Shown one piece after another: positions 46,352-58,913 of a stretch of 64,000 nucleotides of DNA (position 1 is the stretch's first letter; every line of letters starts with the position of its first letter). The notes under the pieces were generated by a model. That model worked only from the letters and a program-made list of their open reading frames with translations, was not told the origin of the DNA and ran no database searches. The stretch is from Glycine soja (taxonomy: Eukaryota > Streptophyta > Magnoliopsida > Fabales > Fabaceae), in assembly GCF_004193775.1 (NCBI RefSeq), contig NC_041008.1:9939731-10003730 (forward strand), given 5' to 3'. A program made the translations under genes and the position numbers.

Positions 46352-48331
46352 ACTCCCTTTTAAATGCAAGGACATAACCCAACAACTTATCAACTGCTTC
46401 GGGAGAAGCATTTAAATCGACATCACCATCCTTGTGCAAAGATAATAAATTTGTTAATTAAATATATGTAATGATATTGGATAGCAAACAAATAAAAGAT
46501 AATTTAAAGATTAAGAAGCATTGTATGATAATGCAGTAACGTACCGTTATTTTCAGCCTATTGACTTCATCAGCTGATTGTTCAATCAACTCAGTACATT
46601 CACTGTCCCAGAGCAGAAATTTTGTGTTTTCCTCCTTGTGGTTGACCATCACCTCAAGTCTATACCTGACAATATATATAATAGTGTAAAAAAGAGTGGT
46701 AAATAAAGGGAACACTAATTGAATAGGGGTCTAATTACCTCAGCACAGGTTGATCATTATATTTGCCACATGCACATGTGAATGGCACTGTCTCTATATC
46801 TGTTTTTTTTGTGTCATTGACTGCAAGCTGGATAACACCATGAATGATTATCCATAACAATTCTGGTAATTGTGCCGACAGTAACACAAACAATTTCCTG
46901 GTGAAAAAACATAGTGATAACATTTTGGACCAACTGGTGGAGGCGTGGAATAAATACTAGGACTTTGATTAGAGTTAATAGACTTTAGTTACCAGGACTT
47001 TTCATTGATCTGAATAAATAGCAAACATGAATAACAGAATTACCTCAGAAATGTTGTTAATCTTATAAATGGTCTTTGCCTCAGCCTTTAAGAGAAATGC
47101 ATCCTTTGACGATAATTGAGTAGAACCTGAAAGTTGTGAACTCCCTTGACCACGAGGTGTCAAAACTGACCAGACTTCAATGCCTAATTCTAAAAGCCTA
47201 CACAAATAGAATAAATACGAAAAGGTAGGAAAAAATAATCAACATATGTAATTCAGGAAGGTTATAAATACAGAACCAGCACCATGACCAAAATACCTCT
47301 AACTGAATTCTTGAATTTCAACCATCGATTCATTGATCAATAATTTTGAGGCCTTCAACGAATTATTGACTGAGGGTGGATAGGATCCTGTAGTTGTGAC
47401 AAACAGAAACATCAGATGCCATTTAATAAGCACCAGAATTGACAAATTTAACATGAGACTATACCTTGTCCTTCTTTAATTCTGGCGTGGGTCAAGAGAA
47501 CAATCATTGGGGCATCATTTTCAACCTCATTCAAGTAGTCTAAGAACTGCAAGCAATAATTTTCCCAGAGAGTGCAAGATAGCAATTGGCCACTATGGCA
47601 AACAAACAGTGATGATAGTGTCAGTTTATAATCATTGAATACATAGAAAACAAAAAGGTAAATTGTACTACATAACCTCAAGTCCTTGAGTTTAAAAACA
47701 ACCCTTGTACTTTTTTATGACACTTGGTGAAAGACGACCTCATCAACGACGCCAATAATGTCTTAAGAAAGCAGAAAATAAAGGCATGTCATTTAAAAAG
47801 GCTTAAATTTTGTGAACAAAGTCATTGGACAAATTGCAGCTGAACTTACCAACCAACAGCCCAGGTTGGAAGCGGCCAGCAATGACATTGGCAAATTCAA
47901 CAAATTTGAAATTTTTAAAAGGAAGACCATCCAAATCGAATTGCCTAACAACAGTAACTCTAGTAAAAGCTAATTTATATTGATGGTCACAAACTCTGAA
48001 TTGACCATCATTCTTCACGACTTTAAAATTATGCATGACATAAGTACAATTTTCCTTCAAATAAGCCTTCCAAGACTTTAGCTGATCTTGCTTACAAACA
48101 ACATGGATTTCATCTCCCTATAATAGCCAAAGTATATAAGTAATTGGTTAAATGGTTGATAACCAAACAGATAAACAAAATAAAACCATACATCATAATC
48201 AATTATGACCATTTTAGCTTGTTCAGACTTGATGGGAGTCCCAACAAACCAAATATCATTGATCCTTACAGCAAGTTTAAGGGTTTTTTTTATCCATTAA
48301 TGGACTTTATCTTATCCGGAATACGTGCCAT
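46352..48331 (-). pseudogene. RPA70-like (replication protein A large subunit-like) relic
   Basis: Exon-like segments in order: 48192-48331 (MARIPDKIKSING, stop, TLKLAVRINDIWFVGTPIK), 47850-48117 (GDEIHVVCKQDQLKSWKAYL ... FANVIAGRFQPGLLV), about 47690-47758 (IIGVVDEVVFHQV, stop, VVFKLKDL), 47469-47594 (LLSCTLWENYCLQFLDYLNE), 47303-47391, 47042-47198 (STQLSSKDAFLLKAEAKTI), 46741-46899 (VTVGTITRIVMDNHSWCYPA ... frameshift ... TCACGKYNDQPVLR), 46546-46670 and 46352-46434. These match the OB-fold/zinc-ribbon single-strand DNA-binding proteins of the plant RPA1-like family that often travel with Helitrons. At least four stops and a frameshift in a poly-A run (near 46805) show it is dead. Confidence 0.8.
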
Positions 48332-48335
48332 AATT

Positions 48336-49560
48336 CTGCATAAAACTATATGCTTCTTACTCGATGATCTAGTAAATTTGAAAGCATGACCACGACAAAC
48401 CAAAAAGTCAGTTGATCAGTTAGGAACCAAACATGCAGTTGCAAGTGTTAACAATGACCAATAAACAAAACGCAAACATGCATAAATATAAGCCAATGTC
48501 CGTGCAAAAGTGTAACATGGACTTGCAAGTGACAACAATGAGCAAGAAACAAAACGCTGCATAAAATTGTATGCTTCTTACTCAATGATCTAGTAAATGG
48601 GAAAGCATGAACACGAAAAACCAAAAAATCAGTTGATCAGTTAGGAACCAGACATGCAGTTGCAAGTGTTAACAATCAGCAAGTAACAAAATGCAAAAAT
48701 GCATAAATATGAGCCAATGTCCCTGCAAAAGTGTAACATGGACTTGCAAGTGATAACAATGATCAAGAAACAAAACGCAAGCATGCATAAATATGAGCCA
48801 ATGTCCATGCAAAAGTAAACTAAGAACTACACATGTATACCAGGGAAAAAAATAACACCTTAACTGTATGAACAATGAACAATGGGTAAGAAACCAAATG
48901 CAAGAATGCATAACTATTCACCAATGTTAGTGAAAAAGTATTACCTTGACTCCTGGTAACCAAAGTGAACAATGAAGCAAAGGCAAACTGGGAAACAAAG
49001 GGAGCTGAAAAAAAAAAAACAAAGCAGGAAAGTTAGCAAAGAAGAAAAAAAATGAAATAAAGAACCAAAGATACATAACAGGAGAAAAAAAGACATGCAG
49101 TTGCAACTGTGAACAATAAGTAAGAAACCAAACGTAAGCATGCATAACTATTCAACAATGTCAGTGGAAAAGTATTACCTTGACTCCTGGTAACCAAAGT
49201 GAACAACAAAGCAAAGGCAAACTGAAAAACAAAGGGAACTGACCCAAAAACAAACCACGAAAGTCAACAAAGAAGCAAAAAACACAAAATAAAGAACTAA
49301 ACAGGCGAAAAAAAGAGATGAAGCAAAGAAGCAAAAAACATGAAATAAAGAACTAAAGATACATAACAGGCAAAAAAAAGAGATGCAGTTGCAACTGTGA
49401 ACAATAAATAAGAAACCAAACGCAAGAATGCATAACTCTTCAACAAAGGCAAACTAGAAAACAAAGGGAACTGACCCAAAAACAAACCATGAAAGTCAGC
49501 AAAGAAGCAAAAAACACAAAATAAAGAACTAAATATGCATAACAAACTTAAAAACTCACA
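48336..49560. repeat. Nested tandem arrays upstream of the RPA-like relic
   Basis: Array 1 has a 221-bp period: CTGCATAAAACTATATGCTT at 48336 recurs with changes at 48557, and inside each unit a roughly 100-bp sub-repeat (CATGCATAAATATGAGCCAA) is found. Array 2 has a roughly 230-bp period: GCATAACTATTCACCAATGT at 48909, again at 49141, then shortened copies near 49320 and 49430, each carrying ACCTTGACTCCTGGTAACCA or its remnants. The many frames on either strand are products of the repeats. Confidence 0.8.
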
Positions 49561-49779
49561 CCTTGACTCGTGGTAACTGAAGTGAAGAACGAAGCAAAGA
49601 GAAAGTGAAGAACTGAGGGAACAGAACTTAAGAAGGAACCAAACTGAAAAGGAAAGAGATAAAGCATGATACAAAGCACCAAACCGAAGAAGTAAAAGAT
49701 AGACGGGACGTAGCGCAGTGCACGGGCACAACGACAATGATCGGAAAACGTTGGGCAGCAAGACACGTCGGAGAAGCAA

Positions 49780-49898
49780 CATGGGGAAATGGAGGGGCAA
49801 AAAGCCCCAAAAACCAGGAAATGTGTCACATGTCAAAATTTTAGGCATGAGCATAATTGACTTTTCATTGGCCTTCTCTTTTATTAGATAGATATAGA
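49780..49898 (-). mobile_element. Possible Helitron 5' terminus
   Basis: Read on the minus strand from 49898: TCTATATCTATCTAATAAAA, then GAGAAG and further on TTTTGACATGTGACACATTT. Plant Helitron 5' ends commonly start TCTATAC/TCTCTAC-like and carry AATAAAAGAG and TTTTGACATGT-type motifs (memory). The RPA-like relic downstream on the same strand supports this. The expected A before TC is not present and I found no CTRR hairpin 3' end, so the full extent is unknown. Confidence 0.4.
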
Positions 49899-49899
49899 A

Positions 49900-52320
49900 G
49901 AGTCCATATTAAGCTGCTTGAGGAATGATCAAAAGTCAATATATAGCCCATGAACTCAACCAATTGCATCTGATCCAAAAAACATATATAATCCTCCAAA
50001 TATTTAAAAATCCTTTAAACTATTGATCCTTAAAATTTACTCAAGTACATCAACTTAAGGACTAAAGTGATATATATTTAGTACTCCAAAAATTATTTGA
50101 ATAGTTTTCTTACTTTAAGAACTACTTTAAAGGAATAATAATATTTCAAATACAAGATTGACTGTTTATTCATTTTAAAAATATTTTTATAAAATAGATT
50201 TTAAAAATAAAAACATGAACACTTTCCAAACAACTTCCAAATTACTGTGGAGTTTCTCTTCAAGAGCTCCATCCGGATTATCTTTTATTAAGGTCATATT
50301 AGGAGTAATTTTTCGTCTTTAGTCTAGAAATTTTTAAAAATCAAAATTATTTTTTGTTAAGTTTTCAGTTTGAATTTATTTTGGTTTTTAGTTTTTAAAA
50401 AGTTGTTGAAAATTAAAAATAGATAAAAATAAGTCAAATATTCTTGCTCCAAGATCGTACAATATAAAAAAAATAGACAAACAAATAAAAAAATAATATA
50501 AAAAAGAAGTAAGAAGTAGTAGAACTAATGTTAAGGATTTAAGAAAGAAATATCGGAAATTTATTAGATACTTCAACATATATACAATAAAAAGAAATAT
50601 ATAAAAAGATTGCTTACATGTGATTTCATAAGGATTAAAAAATAATGTTAAAGGATTTAAAAAAGACAGAATTAGAACAAATGATTTCAAAAGGAAAACA
50701 CTATTTTTTATTTGTTCCTATCTTGCATTTAGTGACTCTGAACCAGCAAAAAAATTCACGTGAATAGCATGCAGGGCACGTAGTAGTACATAATATTTGT
50801 TCCTATCATGCATCTTACACAAACATTAACATGCATACATTCAACTTTGAACTCGAAGACAAGATATGCAAGGACTTTCAAGCAATTTTTGGGCACAAAG
50901 CAAAACCATATGCGGACCATCTCGATTGTCGTGGCACTACTCTAAGCCAAAAAGTGCTTGGTATTGTCACAAATGCCACCCCAAGAAATGACATCAAATT
51001 GAATTTTAACATAACTTTTCTATCAAACTCGAAATAGTCAGTGTACCAAAGACTAAAAAATGCTAACTATGTTGCACTTCTACACTAGAAACATATCTTT
51101 CAACATAAACTATGAAGACATATCTTGCAACCTCTGTAAGCCACAGAAAATAGGCACCAAGTTGCATATGAACCTTCCAAATTTCCCTGTACATTAAATC
51201 ACTCACTACAAAGACATAATGAAATAGATAGGATATTCCCATGTGCATTAGCTCATACCCAGATCCTCAAAGCAACCCCCATTCCGAGAAAAAGAAAAAA
51301 CTGAAAATGTCCCTGCATTATCCATTTAGCCTAATTGGCTTTCTCAAAATTTTACGCACACCTTTGGCAGAAAGGGAAAACGGTGGGCTAATTGAAAATT
51401 AATTATTTGAGTTTATAATAATATAAGTGCTATTTTATTAAGGAAAAGGGGCCCGTGGGAACGGCGCATTCGAGAATTACCATGGTAGCGTCAAAATCAC
51501 AAAATTGAAAAAGGTTTTGTTTTATTTGTCACGAAATTTACAGGAGTTAAGATCACAGCAACGACCACGATTCAAAGCCCTAATTGAAAGTATGAAAATA
51601 AAAACAGGAAATAGGAGAACAAGGTAAACAGAGAATAGAGACGGTGAAGCCAAATGCAAATAGGAGAAGCACTGAAAATAAAAAAACAAAAATAGCATAC
51701 CAGAAACACCAAACGATTTCAGCCACAGGTTTTCCACCGACAAACGTATAAGAGAGAGATGACCATGAGGGAAAGTGTGAGGAGTTAGGGTAAAACTAAA
51801 AACAATAATCACAAAATCAACTCAACCCCATTTTATTCAAACACATTTTGTTTTTAAAATTACATTTCACAATTGAAAACGGGAAACTCACAACCACTCT
51901 GAACGGGACCTAGTGGAACCAATAACCATGAGTCAATAAGATTTGTAGTATACTCACAAGTCACAACTTCTGAACCTTACAAACAATCCAAATATAACTA
52001 CTAACACTAGTTGCTTTTTCAACAAAAAAATCGACCTTCTAGACAAAAAAAAAATGGCATCTTCATCCCCTTGACATCAAAATTCTAAACATGGTTTTGT
52101 TGCACAAAAAATATCACCCCACATTCATTTTATAAGTGTTTTTGAGGTGAGGATAACTTGCAAGGAGGACTTCACTTGAATGACTAAATTGCTTGAAAGT
52201 TGAGATTTGAAGAAAAGATTGGGAAGACAATGCTCCAAGGAGATAGATAGATAGATGTATCAAGATGCCAAATGAGGGAGTATGTGTCCATAAATTTCAA
52301 CTATAACAGGCAACAAAATG
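49900..52320. other. Intergenic region between the relic block and SURF1
   Basis: AT-rich to 50.8 kb. A more mixed stretch at 51430-51930 has, on the minus strand, leader-like sequence (CCTAACTCCTCACACTTTCC) ending near a GGT donor, possibly an old untranslated exon. No coding region is supported. Confidence 0.45.
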
Positions 52321-52326
52321 ACTTTG

Positions 52327-55300
52327 CTATCTCCGACTTTGCCATCTCCGCTTATTTTTCTGTCTAAGTCTCTTAAAAGCCATAAATGTAACTGCTGCAG
52401 AAAGAGAATACCTGACCAATATACAAATGGAAAATTGTAAGAAAGATTCTTCAACCTCATCATTAGAGGCTCAATTTAATAGAAAGCTGCATATTTTCAT
52501 TGCCTTCACATTGAAAACCTTATTTCTTATGTTAATCTTAATTTCCACAAGTAAATTCTAGTTATAAGTGGGTAGACACACAGACAAAAGGCCCTACCAA
52601 AAAAGAGAAGAATACAATTATACAAAAAACTATGACATTTAACAGATAACAATGAACAGAACAGGTGATAGGGAGAGAAGAAAAATAAGTTTGAATGGGC
52701 CAACTTATCTGAATCTCTAAAATAATGACAGAATAATAGTTTATGTCACCAGATAAGCACTGAAATATCATAATTAATAGCACTTACAATCAAGAAAGGA
52801 TGGATGGGGTTTGCTTTGATTAATATTTAGTTGATTTTCAATCATATACTGTTACTCTATTAGTGGTATCATTCAGTGGTAACCTAAGCATTATTGCAAA
52901 ACCCATGATATCGCAATCAAATATAGAAAAGCTGGTATGCACCAATAATACAATAACAATATATATAAATCAATTTTTAATTTGACCCAAAAATGCATCA
53001 ATATCCAATGAGGAGAGAAAATTAAGTTGCATACCATGTCAATGTATAGTTTAGGTGGTCCCTAGGCATGACTGAACTTCGAATCAAGGTATTCACATCC
53101 TTGGGCACAGGGTAAGGATTACTTGGATTCACATTTTCGTTAGTATCTTCAAAATAGATGGTATTTTCTGGAAGGCCACAAGCACGAGCTATGCCAGGAA
53201 CATCAACATAGAACCACTGGGAAGACCCAGGGTCATTCGCCGGGACAAATATGCTTGGCTTCTCACTTCCACGAACTACGCCAACAACTTCTATAGGTGT
53301 AACAGATGCAACCTGATCCTGTAAGTTACACGAGAGAAGTTCAAATTTAATTTTTTTTCTGCATTAAACAAGATATGGATATGGATATGGATATGATTGG
53401 GGGGAGAGGCAACCTCAATAACAGGCTTTTTAGACCAAAATCTCCACCAAGATTTACTTCCATCAACGTGAGAAGGGGAAGGAAGAGCATCTTCCAAATC
53501 TTCATCTTGTGAAGCCTCTAAAAATTTGTCTTTCCAACTACGTGGAACCCACCCTCTGTTGACTAAAATTGGAATGCTTACACTGGAAGAAACAATACAC
53601 AATATAAAAATTGAAGAAACTCAGAACAAATAATGTAACTTATCTATTAAACCAGTGGCAGGGTAGTATTCAAAACTAGCAATTGATTGCTTATGACCAA
53701 GAAAAAAACTACGGTTGACTTGATAATATCATAGACAACATAGCTTAGAAAAATTAGGACTTAAAGCTTATGAATCGATGAAATAAATCCAAGATATTCT
53801 AAGCCCTCAAAAGCTCAACAAAGATTAGCCAGACACAGTAAACACATTGCACATGGATAATTATATTGATGAAAAGAAAAGACACCGACATGAAACATAC
53901 ATAATGGGCAACAATAAGTTAATAATCATTACCAAAAGTAAAATCTTAAAGTTCATTCCGTACATGAAGATTTAATTCCTTTTGATAAATAGTAATATTG
54001 AATATAATGAGCAACACTTTCAATATCAACTAACATTAGTTTAACAGAAAACTCATCATTTTATCAAATGGTGTCAAAAACAGGAGGTAATTATGAGGGA
54101 AATTTTCAATCCAGAATGCGTAAATAGTTTTACAGTACAAGTAACAATGCAGCACAACCTATCTAGAAGATAACTGAAATGAAAGCCTTAACAACTCTAA
54201 TTAATGATGCTTGACCTTCTACTTTCTTGTTCTGTATAGAATTTTACACTCACATTTAATGAAATTTAAGCCCTAAAAATAAACAAAAAGGGTAATGCAA
54301 GAGACTAGAAGTTTCTCATGACTTAATCTATTACTTTCATTGACAAAGCTATTAACGTTTATGTTTACCTGTCAGGACAATTGGGAACTGGCATAAGAGG
54401 TGTTATAATATAGTAGCCATTTTCAGTGACTCCTGAAATACTTCTTGAACGTGGTCCCACATAGACTGATTTTTTATCATCAAAATATCCTTTGCACACC
54501 ACCTTCCTAAATTCCAGAGAATCTAATTCCTCATCTGATGAATAAGCACTACTGAATTTTAATGGTTCCATTTGCAACCTCTTCTCTCGATATTCCAACA
54601 TTTTAATCTGCAACATTGAAAGATGGAAGAAATTTTCAATTAGCTGATATGCACAGCAAATATCCAAACATGGAATCGCATGAGTTCAGATAAAATAAAC
54701 TCAATCCCCAAAACTTTTTTCCAAATCTTTACAACAAAATACTCCATCTATTAGTAAACTAATAATGTTTGATTGTAATGAAATTCTTATAACATCGTGT
54801 ATTCAAGTCATCCATGTATCATAGAGATGGAAATGAAGGCAATAATCCATTCCACAATATAAGCAATAAGCCTTCGATTAGAAATCTCCTAAATGGTTAA
54901 GACTTAAGAAATGAGTGACATTCTCAGATGAAATATTACTAAATTCAAAACATGAAGAGGAAAATGAGAAAACATTATATCACCTAGATGCATCATATTT
55001 TTTGAAGTTACCTAGATCACTAATGTCAACAGAAATTGATTCAAAGTCTCAAAATTTTGACAGTCACAAATAATAATACACGTTTTAAGCCATGTTAGTT
55101 CAGAGAAAGTTCACAAATTGTAACATATACAAAAAAAAAAATTACAATAGCACCACAGATCACATTTAAGACCACAATCCACCAAGCTTGTAGACTGTAG
55201 TTCTTTTTCTTGATCCTCATCACAAAGCACATTGTTATATACCCCCCATTCACTTACAAACACCTTGTTGCAAAAGCAATACAAGTATAATTATTAGGGT

Positions 55301-55907
55301 GATGTTACTTTCACGTTTCACATAATCTTCTCTTCCATCATTCACATAGTATCAATCAACATCATTCCTTTCCTCCCTCCTATTCCCTCCCCCTATTTCA
55401 TCAAAATCAACGGTTCAAAATTCTACAAGTGAGATTATGAGAACAAATTATTATGTGAAGAAAAACAAAACAGATTCCTAATTATTATGAATTCAATGCC
55501 AAAAAGACACACACCTTTTCTTCTCTTCTACCAATCTGCCAAGTCCCAAGGCCAAATGTGATTGCCCCAGGTAGAAATAGCAACCATCTAGATGCTTTTC
55601 CTTTCATACCCAAAACAAAATACAAAAAATAAAAATAATAAAATAAATGACAATAAAATAAAAGATTGAATTTTTATGAAGAGGGACTTAAGTATTGCAA
55701 AAACCAAGATTGACCCAGATGGAGAATCGATCGAAGGAACAGGAATCAGCACTTACTCTGTGAATCGGAAGAAGAGGGAAGTGTTGGATCGGAATCAGAC
55801 ACGGAGGAAACGGCGACGACGGCGGAGCTGAACTGCCTGAGAGCGAGGAAGTGGTCGGAGGTAGCACCACCGCATGCGGCAGCCGCGCGGCGGAGATGTG
55901 TTAGCAT
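52327..55907 (-). CDS. SURF1: SURF1-like cytochrome c oxidase assembly protein, 337 aa
   Basis: Six exons, 55757-55907, 55515-55600, 54369-54607, 53414-53582, 53035-53318 and 52327-52411, join in frame to 337 residues, close to the Arabidopsis protein (about 350, memory). Residues 1-48 form an Arg/Ala/Ser-rich mitochondrial presequence (MLTHLRRAAAACGG). Transmembrane 1 is in WLLFLPGAITFGLGTWQIGRR, holding the conserved GTWQ. The intermembrane-space domain includes LEFRKVVCKGYFD, SVYVGPRS, GYYIITPLMP, ILVNRGWVPRSWK, PIEVVGVVRGSEKPSIFVPA and YPVPKDVNTLI. Transmembrane 2 lies in YTLTWYSLSAAVTFMAFKR near the C-terminus, followed by a basic tail. SURF1 acts in the inner mitochondrial membrane to deliver haem a to COX1. 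The first in-frame ATG at 55907 was chosen because the upstream in-frame sequence has no ATG. A complete, intact gene. Confidence 0.93.
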
Positions 55908-57088
55908 TCTGGCGAGGGAAGGCGTCGAAGCCACTCAGACATGGGAAGTGAGAGAAGCAAAGGGAGACGAAGAAGAACGAAGGGTTTATGGAGGTAAAAT
56001 CTGCTGCGTGTGGAAGCACCTTTAGCTTCGGTGGACCTTCAGCTCTGGACATTAAGTTGCATTGCATACTTTACGTTTTATTTGAAAATAAAAATAAAAA
56101 ATAATTAATTTATTCCTTTTGAATTATTTTTTACTAGAGAAATGCATCACTGAAATTTATTAGAAATTACCCAAAAATATTATTTTACATCTTCTCTTTT
56201 CTTTTTTATTAAATGATTTCCAAACCTTCTCATCTGAAATTAAAACATGCTCCACTCTTTTCTTTCGTTTTAAGAAAATCGTGAGAAACTATATATGTCG
56301 TCAGTAATTATAATTAAAATACCAATAGGAAGGATTAAGAAAAAAATTATAACTTTTAGTATAGTTAATAGATAATTATGTTTATATATGTGATTAGAAT
56401 CTCGATTCTCTTACTAGTTACTATTTTTATCCTATACATGAAAAATAAATATGATCTAAAACAATTTACATTTTATTCAATTAACGAGTTATGAATGATA
56501 TTATTTTGTGAGATATCATCGATTTAAATGAATATTGATTAATATTTACTAAAATATATTAATATGGCGTTGTTTTATATATTTTTTTATCCCTATATTT
56601 CTCTCTCTTTTTTTATAGCATATTTCAATTCTCTCTATTATATTACTCTTTTTCTCTTTTTTTTATCTCTTTTAATTGTAAATTTATGAAAAAGTGCTCT
56701 ACAAATTAAATAAAATCCCTCTTTAGAGAAAAGATGTGCTTTGGCAATTTACACTACTGGCTGCGCCATTATCAGCGATATACTATCACCATTCCAACTC
56801 AGATATAGAGCCAAAGAAATAAAAATAAATAAATAAACAAAGGAACTATATGTGTACAGACATAGGAATGAACAAATCTTCCAAAAGAATTTACTCAATA
56901 TAAATTGAATTTGATGAATCAGGTGAATGATGACCCTAAATATATCTGCCACTGCAAAATTAAAATTCAAAATGCTTTGCACTATAGAGAGTTCTGGGAA
57001 CATGTTCTTTACTCATTCTGTAATGATCACATGAAAATTCGCAGAACCAAGACATAAATTTCAACAGTAAGCAAACTCGTACATAGGC
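55908..57088. other. Intergenic space between SURF1 and the lipid-transfer protein gene
   Basis: SURF1 promoter and leader (55908-56070), then AT-rich sequence and the 3' untranslated region of the LTP gene. No TATA box or extra gene is convincing. Confidence 0.6.
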
Positions 57089-58340
57089 CTAGTATGAAGA
57101 AAATACTAGAGCTGTCAACAATGCAACAAAACCAGGTACACCAAAATAAATGATTCCATGTGGCGTAATCATTTTTGTTGAACTTGTTGATTCAGAAGTT
57201 TCCTCTTCAGATACAGCATATTCACCTAGAAGCAGTAAATATAGTATTAGTTATCACATTACTCAGACTTGTTCATAAAAATATTGCTTCAAGCATAACT
57301 AGGATAACAAACTTTTCCATTTGCATCGATCTCTAGGTTGAAGTAGCATGTTGATTAACAAATAGTTCAAAGCTTATTATTAACAGATGAATTTATTCTG
57401 AATTAATTTCGTTTTTAACTTATTGAATGAAATTCTTAATATATTTTCAATGTTTTATGAGTTCTTATTAATTAAAAATTTTTCTCCTATGTGAACATTA
57501 GCACACATGGGTTGGTGATGATTTACCTTCTGATGCTGCTGTTGAGCTTTGTTCTACAATGAAAAGAAACAAAACAAGTTTAAAGTTAGACCAGACCATT
57601 GATGCAATTCAAATGCAAAATTTTAAGGAAAGGTAAAGATATTGAAATTTATTAAGCACATTCTGCACCTCCTATCAATTTGAAATTATCACTTGTAATT
57701 TTTAAAATAATTAATATAAAAATCAACAAACCTATTATATTTGATGATTATTATTTATTTATAGAAAAATAGGTCATTAACAAAGACAATCCAATAGACA
57801 TTCCAAGATACATGCATTATTAGTGAGGGGGACTTATATTAACAAATTTCATATTTGCTTAGAAGAGATTTATGTTATTGCCCTGGAGGATTCATCAATT
57901 TGATTAATAAGATTTTTGCATGCCTTCTGTCTTGTTCAGGAGTATACATGTGGAAAATGCAACACATATAAGTAAGTTTATTCGGATATCATGCAAAATG
58001 ACGTGGATTACTCAGCGATCACCTATCAATATCAAAATGGAAGAATAATTTCAAAACGAAACAATAAGTATAATAATGAAAAACTTGAATTCACCAAAAA
58101 ATATAAAAAACGTGACAACCTAACTCAATTCCAATTCCAATCTCCAACAAATGACAACTTTTCTTCTCCATGGAGAAAAGAAGAGGAGGGAGAAAAATAT
58201 CATGACATGACATGATGAAAAATAACAGACAAACAAATCATTACAAATTATATAATAGATTTTTGCAAGAAGAAAAAGAATTAAAACCAATGAAAATTAT
58301 AGTATACATATACAAAGCACAAGAAATAAAGAAATCATTA

Positions 58341-58394
<54 letters not shown>

Positions 58395-58787
58395 TTGGGA
58401 TCCTCCTCCTCCTGTGTTGTTGCACTTAGAAGGGTCAAAATTGATGCCACAAGCTTGGGGGAGCTTCAAGATCTCATCCTTGGAACCACCAAGGGACTGA
58501 AATAGAGTAGTGCTGTTAACGAAATTGCAAAGACATTGCGTGTTATTTTCTTGCATCTCCTTCAATGGCTCACAACAAGCCGGAGAAGGGTTGTTTGGAG
58601 ATTTCAGGTATTCTTGGCATGGAAGAAGCCTTTGCATGCATTTTGCATCTTGTAGAAACGCACCTTGTCCTAGGCCAGGCAGAAGCTGATCAAGAGAAGT
58701 ATCAAACATGCCAAGGTGAAGAGATGCAGAAAAGAACATGACAAAGAGGAAGAAGGCCTTGTTGGGATAGGCCATGTTATTCATCAT
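57089..58787 (-). CDS. GPI-anchored non-specific lipid-transfer protein (LTPG-like), 185 aa
   Basis: Three exons, 58394-58787, 57527-57553 and 57089-57225, join in frame. Residues 1-27 form a secretion signal (AYPNKAFFLFVMFFSASLHL). The eight-cysteine motif is complete: KC, PC, CC (ACCEPL), CLC (TQCLCNF), AC (PQACGI) and KC (DPSKCNN). A Gly/Ser/Thr-rich linker (TGGGGSQ ... SSTAASEG ... STSSTK) leads to a hydrophobic C-terminus (IIYFGVPGFVALLTALVFSS then Y), the signal for a GPI anchor. Such proteins sit on the outer plasma membrane and help move cuticular lipids. The Arabidopsis neighbour of the fusion gene at the other end of this window, At1g18280, is an LTPG (memory). Intron 1 begins directly in a TAA-type microsatellite, see findings. 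Exon 2 is only 27 bp. Confidence 0.9.
58340..58391. repeat. (TTA)n microsatellite at the 5' splice site of LTPG intron 1
   Basis: About 17 TTA units on the plus strand; on the gene strand the intron reads GTAATAATAATAA, so the repeat starts within the donor site. Long poly-Asn or poly-Ile frames across it are artefacts. Confidence 0.95.
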
Positions 58788-58904
58788 GGTGAGAGAGATT
58801 ATTTGAAAATGAAACAACACCAACCAAACTTGATGTTGATGTTGTTCTTGTTCTTGTTTTTGGTTTTGCTCCCCCCTAGAGCCTCTCTTTGTGGTGGATG
58901 GTAG

Positions 58905-58913
58905 TTATATAAA
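58905..58913 (-). promoter_or_regulatory. TATA box of the LTPG-like gene
   Basis: TTTATATAA on the minus strand, about 120 bp upstream of the first ATG (58787), followed by a CT-rich leader. Expected transcription start near 58875-58880. Confidence 0.65.

Noticed and set aside
48336..49560. Regular repeats considered as a CRISPR array
   Set aside because: The repeats are about 100-230 bp and diverged, without short identical repeats and unique spacers, and the genome is eukaryotic.
49297..49854. 185-codon minus-strand frame
   Set aside because: Leu/Phe/Ser-rich translation of the tandem arrays; no membrane protein family is recognisable.
58212..58505. Frames with long Ile or Asn runs
   Set aside because: Readings of the TTA microsatellite at the LTPG splice site.
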